Positions 1-8,152 of a DNA stretch of 16,993 nt are shown here, one piece after another. A program made the position numbers and the translations under genes. This DNA is from an uncultured Clostridia bacterium (GTDB taxonomy: Bacteria > Bacillota_I > Bacilli_A > RF39 > UBA660): assembly GCA_947569225.1 (NCBI GenBank), contig CANORX010000004.1, positions 1 to 16,993 on the forward strand, read 5' to 3'. Every line of letters begins with the position of its first letter. Within the stretch, counting starts at the first letter, position 1. Below the pieces are notes generated by a model. It was not told the DNA's origin, did no database searches, and was given only the letters and a program-made list of their open reading frames with translations.

Positions 1-1
1 T

Positions 2-703
2 TTTTTATTATATTTTAAAATATATATAAAGAGTTTAAAAATCAAAATAAAAAAAATATCAAAATATATAATATTCATAATACTAATAGGAATAATTATA
101 ATATGTATTTTAAGCCTTTATGTAAAACTAAGCACAAAAAAACAAATATTAGAACTAGATGAATTAAAAGAAATAGAAAATGTAGACTGCATACTTATAC
201 TAGGAGCGGGAGTAAATAAAGGTAAACCTAGCCCAATGTTAGAAGAAAGACTAATAAAAGGAATAGAACTTTACAAAGAAGGAATAAGTCCAAAAATAAT
301 AATGTCAGGAGACCACGGAAAAAAAGACTATAACGAAGTAGGAGTAATGAAAACCTATGGAATAGAAGAAGGAATACCATCAGAAAACATATTTATGGAT
401 CACGCAGGGTTTTCAACATATGATTCCATTTATCGAGCAAAAGAAATATTTGGCGCAAAAAAAATAATAATCGTAACACAAGAATATCACTTATACAGGT
501 CGCTATACATAGCAAACGCTCTAGGATTAGAAGCTTACGGATACTCTTCAAGCATAAATAAACATGAAGGACAAATAAAAAGAGAAATAAGAGAAATATT
601 AGCAAGAAACAAAGACATAATAAAAAGCATAATAAAACCTAAGTCAACCTATGTAGGCGAACCTATACCAGTAAATGGAAATGGAGACATAACAAACGAC
701 TAA
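2..703 (+). CDS. SanA/YdcF-like DUF218 membrane protein, 5' end outside or unresolved
   Basis: This looks like a DUF218 (SanA/YdcF) protein, a family of membrane-anchored proteins linked to envelope barrier function whose reaction is poorly known. The frame is open from position 2 with no ATG, GTG or TTG before 236, so the true start is probably upstream of the window. A start at 236 would remove the membrane helix (about 65-130) and the first conserved motif, VDCILILGAGV at about 182-214, so I reject it. Further family motifs follow: a PMLEERL segment, KIIMSGDHG, YNEVGVMK, a DHAGFSTYDS segment, the IIIVTQEYHLYRS segment and a late REIREILAR helix. The gene is followed after 13 bases by the acetyltransferase, whose AAGGAGAG site overlaps this stop codon, so the two are probably co-transcribed. 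Family confidence is good; substrate unknown. Confidence 0.82.
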   Translation, partial: FLLYFKIYIKSLKIKIKKISKYIIFIILIGIIIICILSLYVKLSTKKQILELDELKEIENVDCILILGAGVNKGKPSPMLEERLIKGIELYKEGISPKIIMSGDHGKKDYNEVGVMKTYGIEEGIPSENIFMDHAGFSTYDSIYRAKEIFGAKKIIIVTQEYHLYRSLYIANALGLEAYGYSSSINKHEGQIKREIREILARNKDIIKSIIKPKSTYVGEPIPVNGNGDITND

Positions 704-716
704 GGAGAGTAATAAA

Positions 717-1175
717 ATGGAAGTAAAAATAAGAAAATGTAAAACAGAAGAAACTAACATTGCAAACGAACTCTTAACAAAACTAATTAGATTCGAAAAA
801 CAATTTGATAATAATATCAATGAAAACTGCACAGTTAACTATTACTACGAAAGTGTTATAGACAATCCTAGTCATTTAATACTATTCGCACAAATCGAAG
901 AAAAAATAATAGGATACATCTATGGATTTATACAAGAAAATGGAGATACAACAAAAGAAAAAGTCGGACAAATAGACGCTTTATATATAGAAGAAGAATA
1001 CAGAAATATGAAAGTAGGAGATAAACTAATAACAGAATTTATTGAATGGGCAAAAGAACAAAATGTAAAAATAATAGAAATAAGTGTATTTGATACTAAC
1101 ATAAAAGCACGAAATTTATATACAAAAAAGAATTTTAAATCAGTAAAAACAACAATGAATTTAATAGTAAAATAA
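717..1175 (+). CDS. GNAT-family N-acetyltransferase
   Basis: A 152-residue, single-domain protein matching the GNAT fold, which moves an acetyl group from acetyl-CoA to an amine of a small molecule or protein. The motif A region is visible: a beta strand IDALYIEEEYR followed by R-N-M-K-V-G-D-K, the diverged pyrophosphate-binding loop (usual form Q/R-x-x-G-x-G/A). After it come the helix LITEFIEWAKEQ, the strand IIEISVFDTN and the ARNLYTKKNF segment that closes most GNAT domains. The length is normal for the family. The start is fixed by AAGGAGAG at 702-709. It sits between the DUF218 gene and the broken metallophosphoesterase gene, probably in the same transcript. The acceptor substrate cannot be told from sequence. 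Confidence 0.88.
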   Translation: MEVKIRKCKTEETNIANELLTKLIRFEKQFDNNINENCTVNYYYESVIDNPSHLILFAQIEEKIIGYIYGFIQENGDTTKEKVGQIDALYIEEEYRNMKVGDKLITEFIEWAKEQNVKIIEISVFDTNIKARNLYTKKNFKSVKTTMNLIVK

Positions 1176-1195
1176 AACATAGGAGTAAACAAAAA

Positions 1196-3192
1196 ATGAA
1201 CATAGAAAATATAATAAATGAATTATTTAAAAGTATTCCATATTCAAAAAAAACAAAACCAAATAAGAAACAAAATAAAAACTTCATTTGAAAAAGAATA
1301 CAACTAAAACAAAGAGAAGCTAACCCACCTAGAAAACATAACAACAATACTAAAAAATTATGGAACACTAGAAAAAGCAGGCATACTAGCAGGATACACA
1401 AAAGAAGAAATAAAAAAATGGGAAGAAGTAACGAACATAACGACTAACAAAGACATTAAAAAAATCACTAAATCTACAAAAAGACTAACAAACACTATAA
1501 GTCATATTTATAGTATTTACATTAACATTCATAATGTCAGCATTTTGTTACCAATCACCTTCATACATAATACTACTATTATTAATAACAATAATCCTAA
1601 TAAAAAAACTAAAACAAAAAATAAAAACAAACATAATATACTCAGTAGAAAGCTATGATTACTTACAAGAACTATCAGATAAATATCATAAAAAAACAAT
1701 TAACTCTATAATACTAGGAATATCTATATTTATTTTATTAACATCAAACTTTAGACCATATGAAATAATAAACAAATTTATGTATAATATAACAATATAT
1801 GAAGTAACACTAATATGCATAATAAAAAACATATTATTTAATAAATACCTATCAAGCATAATGGATAACAAATATGAAAAAGAATACAAAAAACAACTTA
1901 TAAAAATAATAACATTTGGAACAATATACTTTATAATAACACTTTTAATATCAACGTTATTTAACAAAGACACACGTTTTTACATACTAATCATCTCAGT
2001 AATAATATACACATTAACATATATATATTACATACTAAAAATAAGAAAAAACATAGTAACTAAAAACATTAATTTAAACAAAAAAAGACTACTAAGTGTA
2101 ACTTTATCTATAATAATATTCTCACTATTCACATATATGAACGTAGACTCTTGGTTATTACAGCCTTACATAAACAGTATACCAACAGTTGATATAAAAC
2201 AAGACACTATAACATACAATGATGAAACAGGAATATATACTATACAAACTGAAAAACAAAACTTCAAAATACTACAACTAACAGACATACACTTAGGTGG
2301 AAGCAGTTTTTCACTAACAAAAGATAAAAAAGCATTATACTCTGTATATACACTAATAGAAAACACTAAACCTGACTTAGTAATAGTAACAGGAGACTTA
2401 GTATTCCCAGTAGGAATGATGTCACTATCATTTAACAATAATGCACCGATAATGGAATTTGCGTCATTTATGAGAAACATAGGTGTCCCTTGGGCATTCG
2501 CTTATGGAAATCACGATACAGAAGACTATGCAAAACTAACAGACAGAGAAGTGAACTCCTTACTTAAAAGCTTATCATACAAAAACTCAAAAAACTTACT
2601 TTACCCATACACTCAACCCAACATAACAGGAAGAAACAATCAAATAATAGAACTAAGAGATAAAAATAACAAACTAATACAAGCACTATTTATATTAGAC
2701 TCAAACTCTTACACAGGTAATGGTTTAAATGACTATGATTACATACACGACGATCAAGTAGAATGGTATGAAAATAATATCAAAAAATTAAATGAACAAG
2801 AAAGAGAAAAAGTCCAATCGCTACTATTCTTTCACATACCAATAGAAGAATATAAAATAGCCTACGAATTATACAAACAAGGAAGCAATGAAATAACATA
2901 CCATTTTGGAACCATAGGAGAAAAAAATGAAGCAATATGCACATCTAACTATCAAAGCAAACTATTTGAAAAAGCAGTAGAATTAGAAAGCACAAAAGGA
3001 ATCTTTTGTGGACACGACCATTTAAACAACATATCTCTTACATACAATGGAATAAGACTAACATATCCAGGAATAGAAACAAAAAAAGAATAACGAGGTG
3101 GAACGCTAATCACAATAAAAAAAGATGGAAACTTTGAAGTAGACCAAATCTCACTTAGCAGCATATTACCAGAAGAAAGCATATTGAAATAA
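1196..3192 (+). pseudogene. Broken HAAS-like/membrane/metallophosphoesterase gene
   Basis: The ATG at 1196 has a proper site (AGGAGT, 1191 side) but its frame ends at TGA 1289-1291. Shifting frame near 1258-1263, in an A-rich run, recovers coding sequence that is interrupted by TAA at 1305-1307 and then continues as a helical region (YGTLEKAGILAGYTKEEIKKW) resembling HAAS-type N-terminal domains. A second shift near 1490-1500 leads into the long frame that is open to 3093. That frame encodes about six membrane helices and then a complete metallophosphoesterase domain: DIH, GD, GNHD, FFHIP and GHDH, at residues 251, 287, 325, 432 and 493 counted from an ATG at 1534. TAA at 3091-3093 cuts off a further 32 codons (RGGTLITIKKDG onward) that look like the natural C terminus, ending at 3190-3192. 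The ATG at 1534 has no ribosome site, so the 519-residue piece is probably a fragment and not a gene of its own. The catalytic motifs are intact, so the decay is recent, or the sequence contains errors. Confidence 0.72.
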
Positions 3193-3209
3193 AAAAGATA
3201 AAGAATTAA

Positions 3210-3571
3210 TGAAAACAACTACTCATTAGAGAATACATAGAAATATTTAAGACAGATATTCTAGTATACTTAATAGTTATTATACATTAGCTTTAAACAT
3301 CATACGTTTTTTAAACAACTTAAAATATGAAAAAAATAGTAAAAGCAAAGTAAGGCACTTTAATTATGCAGAAATTAAAGAAATATATATAAAAAGACAA
3401 CTAAAACTAGATAAGCCTTCTAACTTTGAAGAATATCTTTATATAACAATATTAAATAACAAACAATATAAAATTTTAATTGATAGTATAGCTAGCATAA
3501 GCATACAAGAAACAATTGACTTTTCTAATTTTCTCTTAGAGCAAAATCCAAATATAAAAATAAAATCTTGA
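3210..3571 (+). pseudogene. Remnant of an unrecognised protein gene
   Basis: About 400 bases between the metallophosphoesterase pseudogene and the DUF362 gene carry no intact gene. The frame 3251-3571 is open for 106 codons but has no Met and no start. Its product is soluble and protein-like (segments such as RHFNYAEIKEIYIKRQL, KPSNFEEYLYITI, NKQYKILIDS and IDFSNFLLEQNP) and ends at TGA 3569-3571. Another frame just upstream gives REYIEIFKTDILVYL before TAG at 3288-3290, which looks like the preceding part of the same protein after a frameshift near 3270. I do not recognise the family. A decayed gene is the simplest reading; the last bases overlap the presumed -35 box of the DUF362 gene. Confidence 0.5.
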
Positions 3572-3598
3572 CTTAGAGTAAACTTCATATGATAAAAT
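3568..3598 (+). promoter_or_regulatory. Probable promoter of the DUF362 gene
   Basis: TTGACT at 3568-3573 is followed by TGATAAAAT at 3590-3598. Reading GATAAA (3591-3596) as the -10 box gives a 17-base spacer; reading TAAAAT (3593-3598) as an extended -10 gives 19. It lies at the end of the pseudogene remnant and just upstream of the ATG at 3624. Confidence 0.5.
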
Positions 3599-3623
3599 GA
3601 AAAGAAAGAAAGGAATGAATAAA

Positions 3624-4502
3624 ATGGAAAAATCAAAAGTATACTTTACAAAAGAAATAAAAGGAGAAAGCCTAGTAAAACTATATGAAGCACTAGGAGT
3701 AAACTTACAAGGAAAAATAGCAGTAAAACTTCATTCAGGAGAAGAAGGAAACCAAAACTATATGAAACCTGAATTTGTGCGTGACATAATAGAAAAAGTA
3801 AATGGGTCAGTAGTAGAATGCAACACAGCATATGAAGGAGCAAGAAACACAACTGAAAAACACCAAGAACTAATGGAAAAACACGGTTGGAGTAAATACT
3901 TTAATGTTGACATATTAGATAGTGATGCTGAAGAAATCCTAGAAAATCCAAATGGATTAGTAATAAAGAAAAACTTCATTGGAGCAAAAATGAAAAACTA
4001 TGACTCAATGTTAGTACTATCACATTTTAAAGGACACCCAATGGGTGGATTTGGTGGAGCTATCAAAAACATATCTATAGGACTAGCTTCATCAAATGGA
4101 AAAGGATACATTCACACAAGCGGAATAGAAAACGCGACATTTGAAGAACTAATGGGAGCTGACCACGATTCTTTCTTAAAAGGAATGGCTGACTCAGCAA
4201 AAACAATAGATGACTACTACAAAGGAAAAATAGTATACATAAATGCTATGGTAAATATGTCAGTAGATTGTGACTGTTGTGCAGTAGCAGAAGACCCTTG
4301 CATAAATGACATAGGAATACTTGCATCAACTGACCCAGTTGCCTTAGACCAAGCATGTGTAGACCTAGTATATAAAAGCACTGACCCAGGAAAAGACCAT
4401 CTAATAGAAAGAATAGAAAGTAGGAATGGACTACTTACAATAATAAGTGCCGAACAAGAAGGAATAGGTACAAGAGAATATGAACTTATAAACATTGATT
4501 AG
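3624..4502 (+). CDS. DUF362-family protein with Cys-rich centre
   Basis: A 292-residue protein of the DUF362 family, which is often linked to iron-sulfur or metal-dependent reactions but has no settled activity. Family hallmarks are the LSHFKGHPMGGFGGAIKN segment, a GLAS-type stretch after it, and the late DIGILASTDPVALDQAC segment. Cysteines cluster at residues 216, 218, 219 and 226 (CDCC then PC), the usual site in family members for metal or cluster binding. No separate ferredoxin domain is present, unlike in longer relatives. The frame is open from ATG 3597, but the ATG at 3624 has AAAGAAAGG well placed before it (3604-3612) and gives the normal N terminus, MEKSKVYF. It appears to be a single-gene unit with a promoter at 3568 and a strong terminator at 4501-4530. 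Confidence 0.88.
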   Translation: MEKSKVYFTKEIKGESLVKLYEALGVNLQGKIAVKLHSGEEGNQNYMKPEFVRDIIEKVNGSVVECNTAYEGARNTTEKHQELMEKHGWSKYFNVDILDSDAEEILENPNGLVIKKNFIGAKMKNYDSMLVLSHFKGHPMGGFGGAIKNISIGLASSNGKGYIHTSGIENATFEELMGADHDSFLKGMADSAKTIDDYYKGKIVYINAMVNMSVDCDCCAVAEDPCINDIGILASTDPVALDQACVDLVYKSTDPGKDHLIERIESRNGLLTIISAEQEGIGTREYELINID

Positions 4503-4534
4503 ATAAACTTACAACCAAAGTTTATCTTTTATTT
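4501..4534 (+). terminator. Rho-independent terminator after the DUF362 gene
   Basis: A perfect 10-base inverted repeat, AGATAAACTT (4501-4510) and AAGTTTATCT (4518-4527), has a 7-base loop and is followed by TTTATTTT. It begins inside the TAG stop codon of the DUF362 gene. Confidence 0.85.
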
Positions 4535-4540
4535 TAAAAT

Positions 4541-4549
4541 TGATATAAT
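4541..4549 (+). promoter_or_regulatory. Extended -10 promoter of the DUF3781 gene
   Basis: TGATATAAT is an extended -10 element (TGnTATAAT). The -35 position falls inside the preceding terminator and shows no clear TTGACA, which is usual for extended -10 promoters. The start codon is 21 bases downstream. Confidence 0.55.
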
Positions 4550-4569
4550 TAACACAAAAGGAGAGCATT

Positions 4570-4845
4570 ATGAAAAATGAGCTAATAAAAAACATAAATA
4601 AAATTCACACAACAGAATTAGGAAAAGAAAGAATAAAGAAAAACTTAAAAATAGAAAACGAACCAGTAGAATATTGTAAAGAAATAATAAAAAAAGAAAA
4701 TTCAAAAATAACATTAAAAGGAAAAAACTATTACATTGAAAACAAAGCCGAAATAATAACAATAAACAAAAATAGTTACACAATAATAACTGCGCACAAA
4801 ATAAAAAAACAATTGACTTTTATCAAAAATTTTCATAAAATGTAA
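4570..4845 (+). CDS. DUF3781-family small protein
   Basis: This 91-residue protein matches DUF3781, a small bacterial family without a known function. Characteristic parts are the N-terminal helix ending in HTTELGKERIKKNL, a central VEYCKEIIKK segment, a lysine-rich GKNYYIENK strand, and the late SYTIITAHKIKK motif. It has no membrane helix, signal peptide or Cys pair, so it is probably cytosolic. The start is set by AAAGGAGAG at 4557-4565. It has its own extended -10 promoter and a hairpin terminator behind it, so it seems to be transcribed alone between the DUF362 and transporter genes. The last dozen residues extend past the conserved core. Confidence 0.8.
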   Translation: MKNELIKNINKIHTTELGKERIKKNLKIENEPVEYCKEIIKKENSKITLKGKNYYIENKAEIITINKNSYTIITAHKIKKQLTFIKNFHKM

Positions 4846-4892
4846 AAGCATTAAAGAAATATATTTAAAGTTTAACTGATGAGTAAAACTTT

Positions 4893-4918
4893 CATATCTT
4901 AACTGATATGTTTTTATT
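4893..4918 (+). terminator. Probable terminator after the DUF3781 gene
   Basis: CATATC (4893-4898) and GATATG (4905-4910) pair around a 6-base loop, followed by TTTTTATTT. The stem is short, but position and T run fit. A weaker AGTTT/AAACT pair lies just upstream. Confidence 0.55.
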
Positions 4919-4945
4919 TCTTAAAAGAAGATGGAGGTAATAAAA

Positions 4946-6943
4946 ATGGAAAAAGAAAACATACTTGGAACAGAAAAAATAAAAAAACTAATAATCAAAT
5001 TTAGTATACCATGTATAATATCAATGTTAGTAAACTCACTATACAACATTGTTGACCAAATATTCATAGGTAACGGAGTAGGAATGTTAGGAAATGGAGC
5101 TACAAATGTAGTATTTCCAATAACAATCATAGCCTTAGCATTCTCTTTAATGTTTGGGGATGGCGCTTCAGCATATCTAAGCCTAAAACTTGGAGAAAAA
5201 AAGAATAAAGAAGCATCTTTAGGAGTAACAAATGGAATAATACTATCAGTAATATTTTCATTAATATTTACACTAATAACAATAATCTTTTTACCTGAAT
5301 TAGTTGACTTATTTGGTTGCACTAGTGCATTAAAAGAATATGCACTTGACTACGGAACAATAATAGCATATGGCTTACCATTTGTAATAATAGGAACGGC
5401 ACTAAACTCTATAATAAGAGCAGATGGAAACCCAAAATACTCTAGTATCTCAATGATAACAGGAGCCGTACTAAACATAATATTAGATCCAATATTTATA
5501 TTCATATTTGATATGGGAGTATCAGGAGCAGCACTAGCGACAATAATAAGTCAAATATTAACATTTATACTTAATATATTATATATAAGAAAATTTAAAA
5601 CAATAAAAATAACAAAAGAATCTTTTAAACTAAACTTCAAAATATCAAAAAAAGTACTAGCTTTAGGACTAAGTAGTTTCATAACGCAAATGAGCATAGT
5701 AATAGTAATTGCAGTTCAAAATAACTTACTTGGAAAATATGGAAGCATGACAAAATATGGTAGTGAAATACCTATAACAGTATTAGGAATAGTAATGAAA
5801 ATAAGTCAAATCCTATATAGCATAATAATAGGCCTTTCAGTAGGTGCACAACCAATATTTGGATTTAACTATGGAGCAAAAAAATACAAAAGAGTAAAAG
5901 AAACCTTAAAGATAGTGCTTAGCATCAGCCTAATAATAACAATAATATCATTCATACTATTTCAAACAATACCTGACAAACTAATACTACTATTTGGAAG
6001 TGGTGATAAAAATTACATAGAATTCGCGTGTCTAACATTTAGAATATATCTTATGTTAGTAATATGTAATGGGATGCAAATTGCAAGTTGCATATTCTTC
6101 CAAGCGATAGGAAAAAGCATAAAAAGTGCTAGCCTTTCACTATCAAGACAAATAGTATTTCTAATACCATCCATGCTAATACTAAGTCACTTTTTTGAAT
6201 TAAAAGGAGTACTTTACAGTGGACCAGTAGCCGATTCAATAGCCTTTCTAATATCTGTAATACTTCTACTAATAGAAAACAAAAACCTAAATAATGATAC
6301 CAAAAAAGAAATGAAAGAAGACACACTTGAAACAACACCAAAAATCACAAAAGAAAAAATAATAATAACAATAGCAAGAGAATATGGTTCAGGTGGAAGA
6401 TATATTGGAAAACTAATTGCAGAAAAACTAGGAATAAAACTCTATGACAAAAACTTCATAAATAAAGTTGCAAAAGAAACAGGACTAGAAGAAGAATATA
6501 TCGAAGAAAATGAACAAAAAAGAAACGCACTAGACACTCTTAATAGTGGATACTATGGAGGACTAACTAGTAGTGATGAAATATTCATGAGTGAAACAAA
6601 AATAATAAAGGACTTAGCAAAAACTGAATCATGCGTAATAATTGGAAGATGCGCTAACCACATACTAAAAGATGACAAAAATACATTTAAAATATTTATA
6701 TATAATGACATGCCAAATAAAATCACAAGAGCAACAAAATATTATGGTCTAAACAAAAACAATGCAGAAAAACAAATAAACAAAATAAATAAACTAAGAA
6801 GTAATCACTACAAACATTACACAAATGAAGAATGGAATAATCCAAACAATTATGACTTATGTATAAATAGTGACATACTAGAAATAGAAGAAACAGCCGA
6901 ATTAATATGTAACATAATAAATAAAAAAATAACAAAACAATAA
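4946..6943 (+). CDS. MATE-family transporter fused to a cytidylate-kinase-like domain
   Basis: A 665-residue fusion. Residues 1 to about 445 form a MATE multidrug/cation antiporter with roughly twelve helices; the start of helix 1 (FSIPCIISMLVNSLYNIVDQIFIG) and its repeat in the second half (ILYSIIIGLSVGAQPIFGFNYGA) are typical. After a short polar linker, residues about 470-665 form a cytidylate-kinase-like P-loop domain: IAREYGSGGRYIG with EYGSGG at about 478, KLYDKNFI, then the CVIIGRCANHILKD segment and a terminal YDLCINS. Family knowledge supports nucleotide binding, but no CMP-kinase activity is shown. GGAGG at 4933-4937 selects ATG 4946 over the ATG at 4931. No stop or start lies at the join, so this is a true single reading frame. 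The cytosolic kinase-like domain may gate transport or sense nucleotides; that is inference. Confidence 0.88.
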   Translation: MEKENILGTEKIKKLIIKFSIPCIISMLVNSLYNIVDQIFIGNGVGMLGNGATNVVFPITIIALAFSLMFGDGASAYLSLKLGEKKNKEASLGVTNGIILSVIFSLIFTLITIIFLPELVDLFGCTSALKEYALDYGTIIAYGLPFVIIGTALNSIIRADGNPKYSSISMITGAVLNIILDPIFIFIFDMGVSGAALATIISQILTFILNILYIRKFKTIKITKESFKLNFKISKKVLALGLSSFITQMSIVIVIAVQNNLLGKYGSMTKYGSEIPITVLGIVMKISQILYSIIIGLSVGAQPIFGFNYGAKKYKRVKETLKIVLSISLIITIISFILFQTIPDKLILLFGSGDKNYIEFACLTFRIYLMLVICNGMQIASCIFFQAIGKSIKSASLSLSRQIVFLIPSMLILSHFFELKGVLYSGPVADSIAFLISVILLLIENKNLNNDTKKEMKEDTLETTPKITKEKIIITIAREYGSGGRYIGKLIAEKLGIKLYDKNFINKVAKETGLEEEYIEENEQKRNALDTLNSGYYGGLTSSDEIFMSETKIIKDLAKTESCVIIGRCANHILKDDKNTFKIFIYNDMPNKITRATKYYGLNKNNAEKQINKINKLRSNHYKHYTNEEWNNPNNYDLCINSDILEIEETAELICNIINKKITKQ

Positions 6944-6947
6944 TAAT

Positions 6948-6972
6948 GGTACACAAAAAGTGTATCTTTTTT
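6948..6972 (+). terminator. Terminator after the MATE-kinase gene
   Basis: GGTACAC (6948-6954) pairs with GTGTATC (6960-6966), with one G-U pair and a 5-base loop, followed by six T. It lies four bases after the stop codon. Confidence 0.8.
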
Positions 6973-7012
6973 CATATCATAAATAAAAAAATAAAATAGA
7001 ATATCATTTCAC

Positions 7013-7040
7013 TTGACAACGTACTCGGGGGGGGTATTAT
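7013..7040 (+). promoter_or_regulatory. Promoter with a G8 tract in its spacer
   Basis: A consensus -35 TTGACA (7013-7018) and a -10 TATTAT (7035-7040) are 16 bases apart. The spacer ends in eight consecutive G (7027-7034), exceptional in this AT-rich sequence. The first downstream gene starts at 7071 with GGAGG at 7061. The tract could be a slippage site that changes spacer length, or part of a G-tract operator of the CsoR/RcnR repressor family. Confidence 0.72.
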
Positions 7041-7070
7041 AGAAACATAAAAAGTTTATTGGAGGACAAT

Positions 7071-8147
7071 ATGGAGATAATTGATATTTTAAAATACGAA
7101 GGAGACAACACAACATTTATTTGGAAACATCCATGTGAAGACTTTAACACCCAAACACAACTAATAGTACACGAAAGCCAAGAAGCAATATTCTTCATGA
7201 ATGGGCAAGCGTTAGACTTATTTGAAGCAGGAAGATACACATTAGAAACAGAAAACATACCATTACTAAAAAAAGCAATAAATATACCAACAGATGGAAA
7301 AACACCATTTCACTGCGAAGTATACTTTATCAATAAAACAGAACAAATGGCAATTAAATGGGGAACAGACAGCAAAGTAGATTACATTGATCCAAAATAC
7401 AACTTTCCATTATCAATAGGCGCAAGTGGTGAAATGAGTCTAAATGTAACAGATAGTAGAAAATTACTAATAAAACTAGTTGGAACAGAAAGCATATTAA
7501 ACCAAGAAAAACTAATAAGCTTCTTTAAAGGAATACTAATGTCTAAAGTAAAAAACTACATCGCTCAAACAATGAAAAAAGAAGAAATAAACATATTTGA
7601 AGTAGATGCAAGACTAGACGAATTCTCACTAGAATTAAAAAATAAACTATCTAAAGACTTTGAAAACTATGGAATAAACTTAAATCAATTTGTAGTAACA
7701 ACTATACTAAAACCAGATGGAAACAAACAATACGAAACATTTAAAGAACTACACTTTAGACAATATGCAGACGTAATGGATGCAAACATAAGAAAAAAAG
7801 TAAGCATAATTGACTCTGAAACCGAAGCAGAAAAATTAATAATACAAACAAAAGCAATCGCTCAAAAAAGAACACAAGAAGGATACACATACCAAGAAGA
7901 AAGAGGATTTGATGTTGCCCAAGATGCCGCTAATAACGAAGCTACTGGACAATACACTAATGCTGGAATTGGCTTAGGAATGATGAGTGGAGTAAGTGGA
8001 ACAATAGCAGAAAAAGTAAACACAAACGTAACAAATGCTTTCGTTGGAATAACACCTGAAAATAACATAAAAACATTTTGCACCAACTGTGGTAACAAAT
8101 TTATAAACGACGAAAAATTCTGTGCTAAATGTGGAAAAGAAAGGTGA
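7071..8147 (+). CDS. YdjI-like SPFH protein with C-terminal zinc ribbon
   Basis: A 358-residue protein resembling Bacillus subtilis YdjI: an SPFH/virion-core-like domain (residues about 10-240), a helical stretch rich in charged residues, a short low-complexity Gly/Ala/Met-rich segment, and a C-terminal zinc ribbon with CxxC pairs at 337/340 and 351/354. In B. subtilis, YdjI works with membrane proteins YdjG and YdjH in the PspA-linked envelope stress response. The N-terminal segments FIWKHPCEDFN, AIFFMNGQALDLFEAGRYTLE and IKWGTDSKV match the family's layout. There is no membrane helix; membrane attachment would be through partners. GGAGG at 7061-7065 selects the ATG at 7071 over a TTG at 7059. 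It is first in a four-gene operon under the G8 promoter. The stop TGA is 5 bases before the next ATG. Confidence 0.85.
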   Translation: MEIIDILKYEGDNTTFIWKHPCEDFNTQTQLIVHESQEAIFFMNGQALDLFEAGRYTLETENIPLLKKAINIPTDGKTPFHCEVYFINKTEQMAIKWGTDSKVDYIDPKYNFPLSIGASGEMSLNVTDSRKLLIKLVGTESILNQEKLISFFKGILMSKVKNYIAQTMKKEEINIFEVDARLDEFSLELKNKLSKDFENYGINLNQFVVTTILKPDGNKQYETFKELHFRQYADVMDANIRKKVSIIDSETEAEKLIIQTKAIAQKRTQEGYTYQEERGFDVAQDAANNEATGQYTNAGIGLGMMSGVSGTIAEKVNTNVTNAFVGITPENNIKTFCTNCGNKFINDEKFCAKCGKER

Positions 8148-8152
8148 GTCAT

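Noticed and set aside
1196..1291. Independent 31-residue small protein at 1196
   Set aside because: It has a ribosome site, but its sequence reads as the first part of a larger helical domain continued in another frame, so a broken gene is more likely.
1686..2480. Minus-strand frames opposite the metallophosphoesterase region
   Set aside because: Hydrophobic, low-complexity products caused by A-rich coding on the plus strand; no ribosome sites.
4869..4889. Hairpin AGTTT/AAACT before the MATE-kinase gene, as a possible riboswitch or leader
   Set aside because: Only five base pairs, no conserved riboswitch core, and a better terminator lies directly after it.
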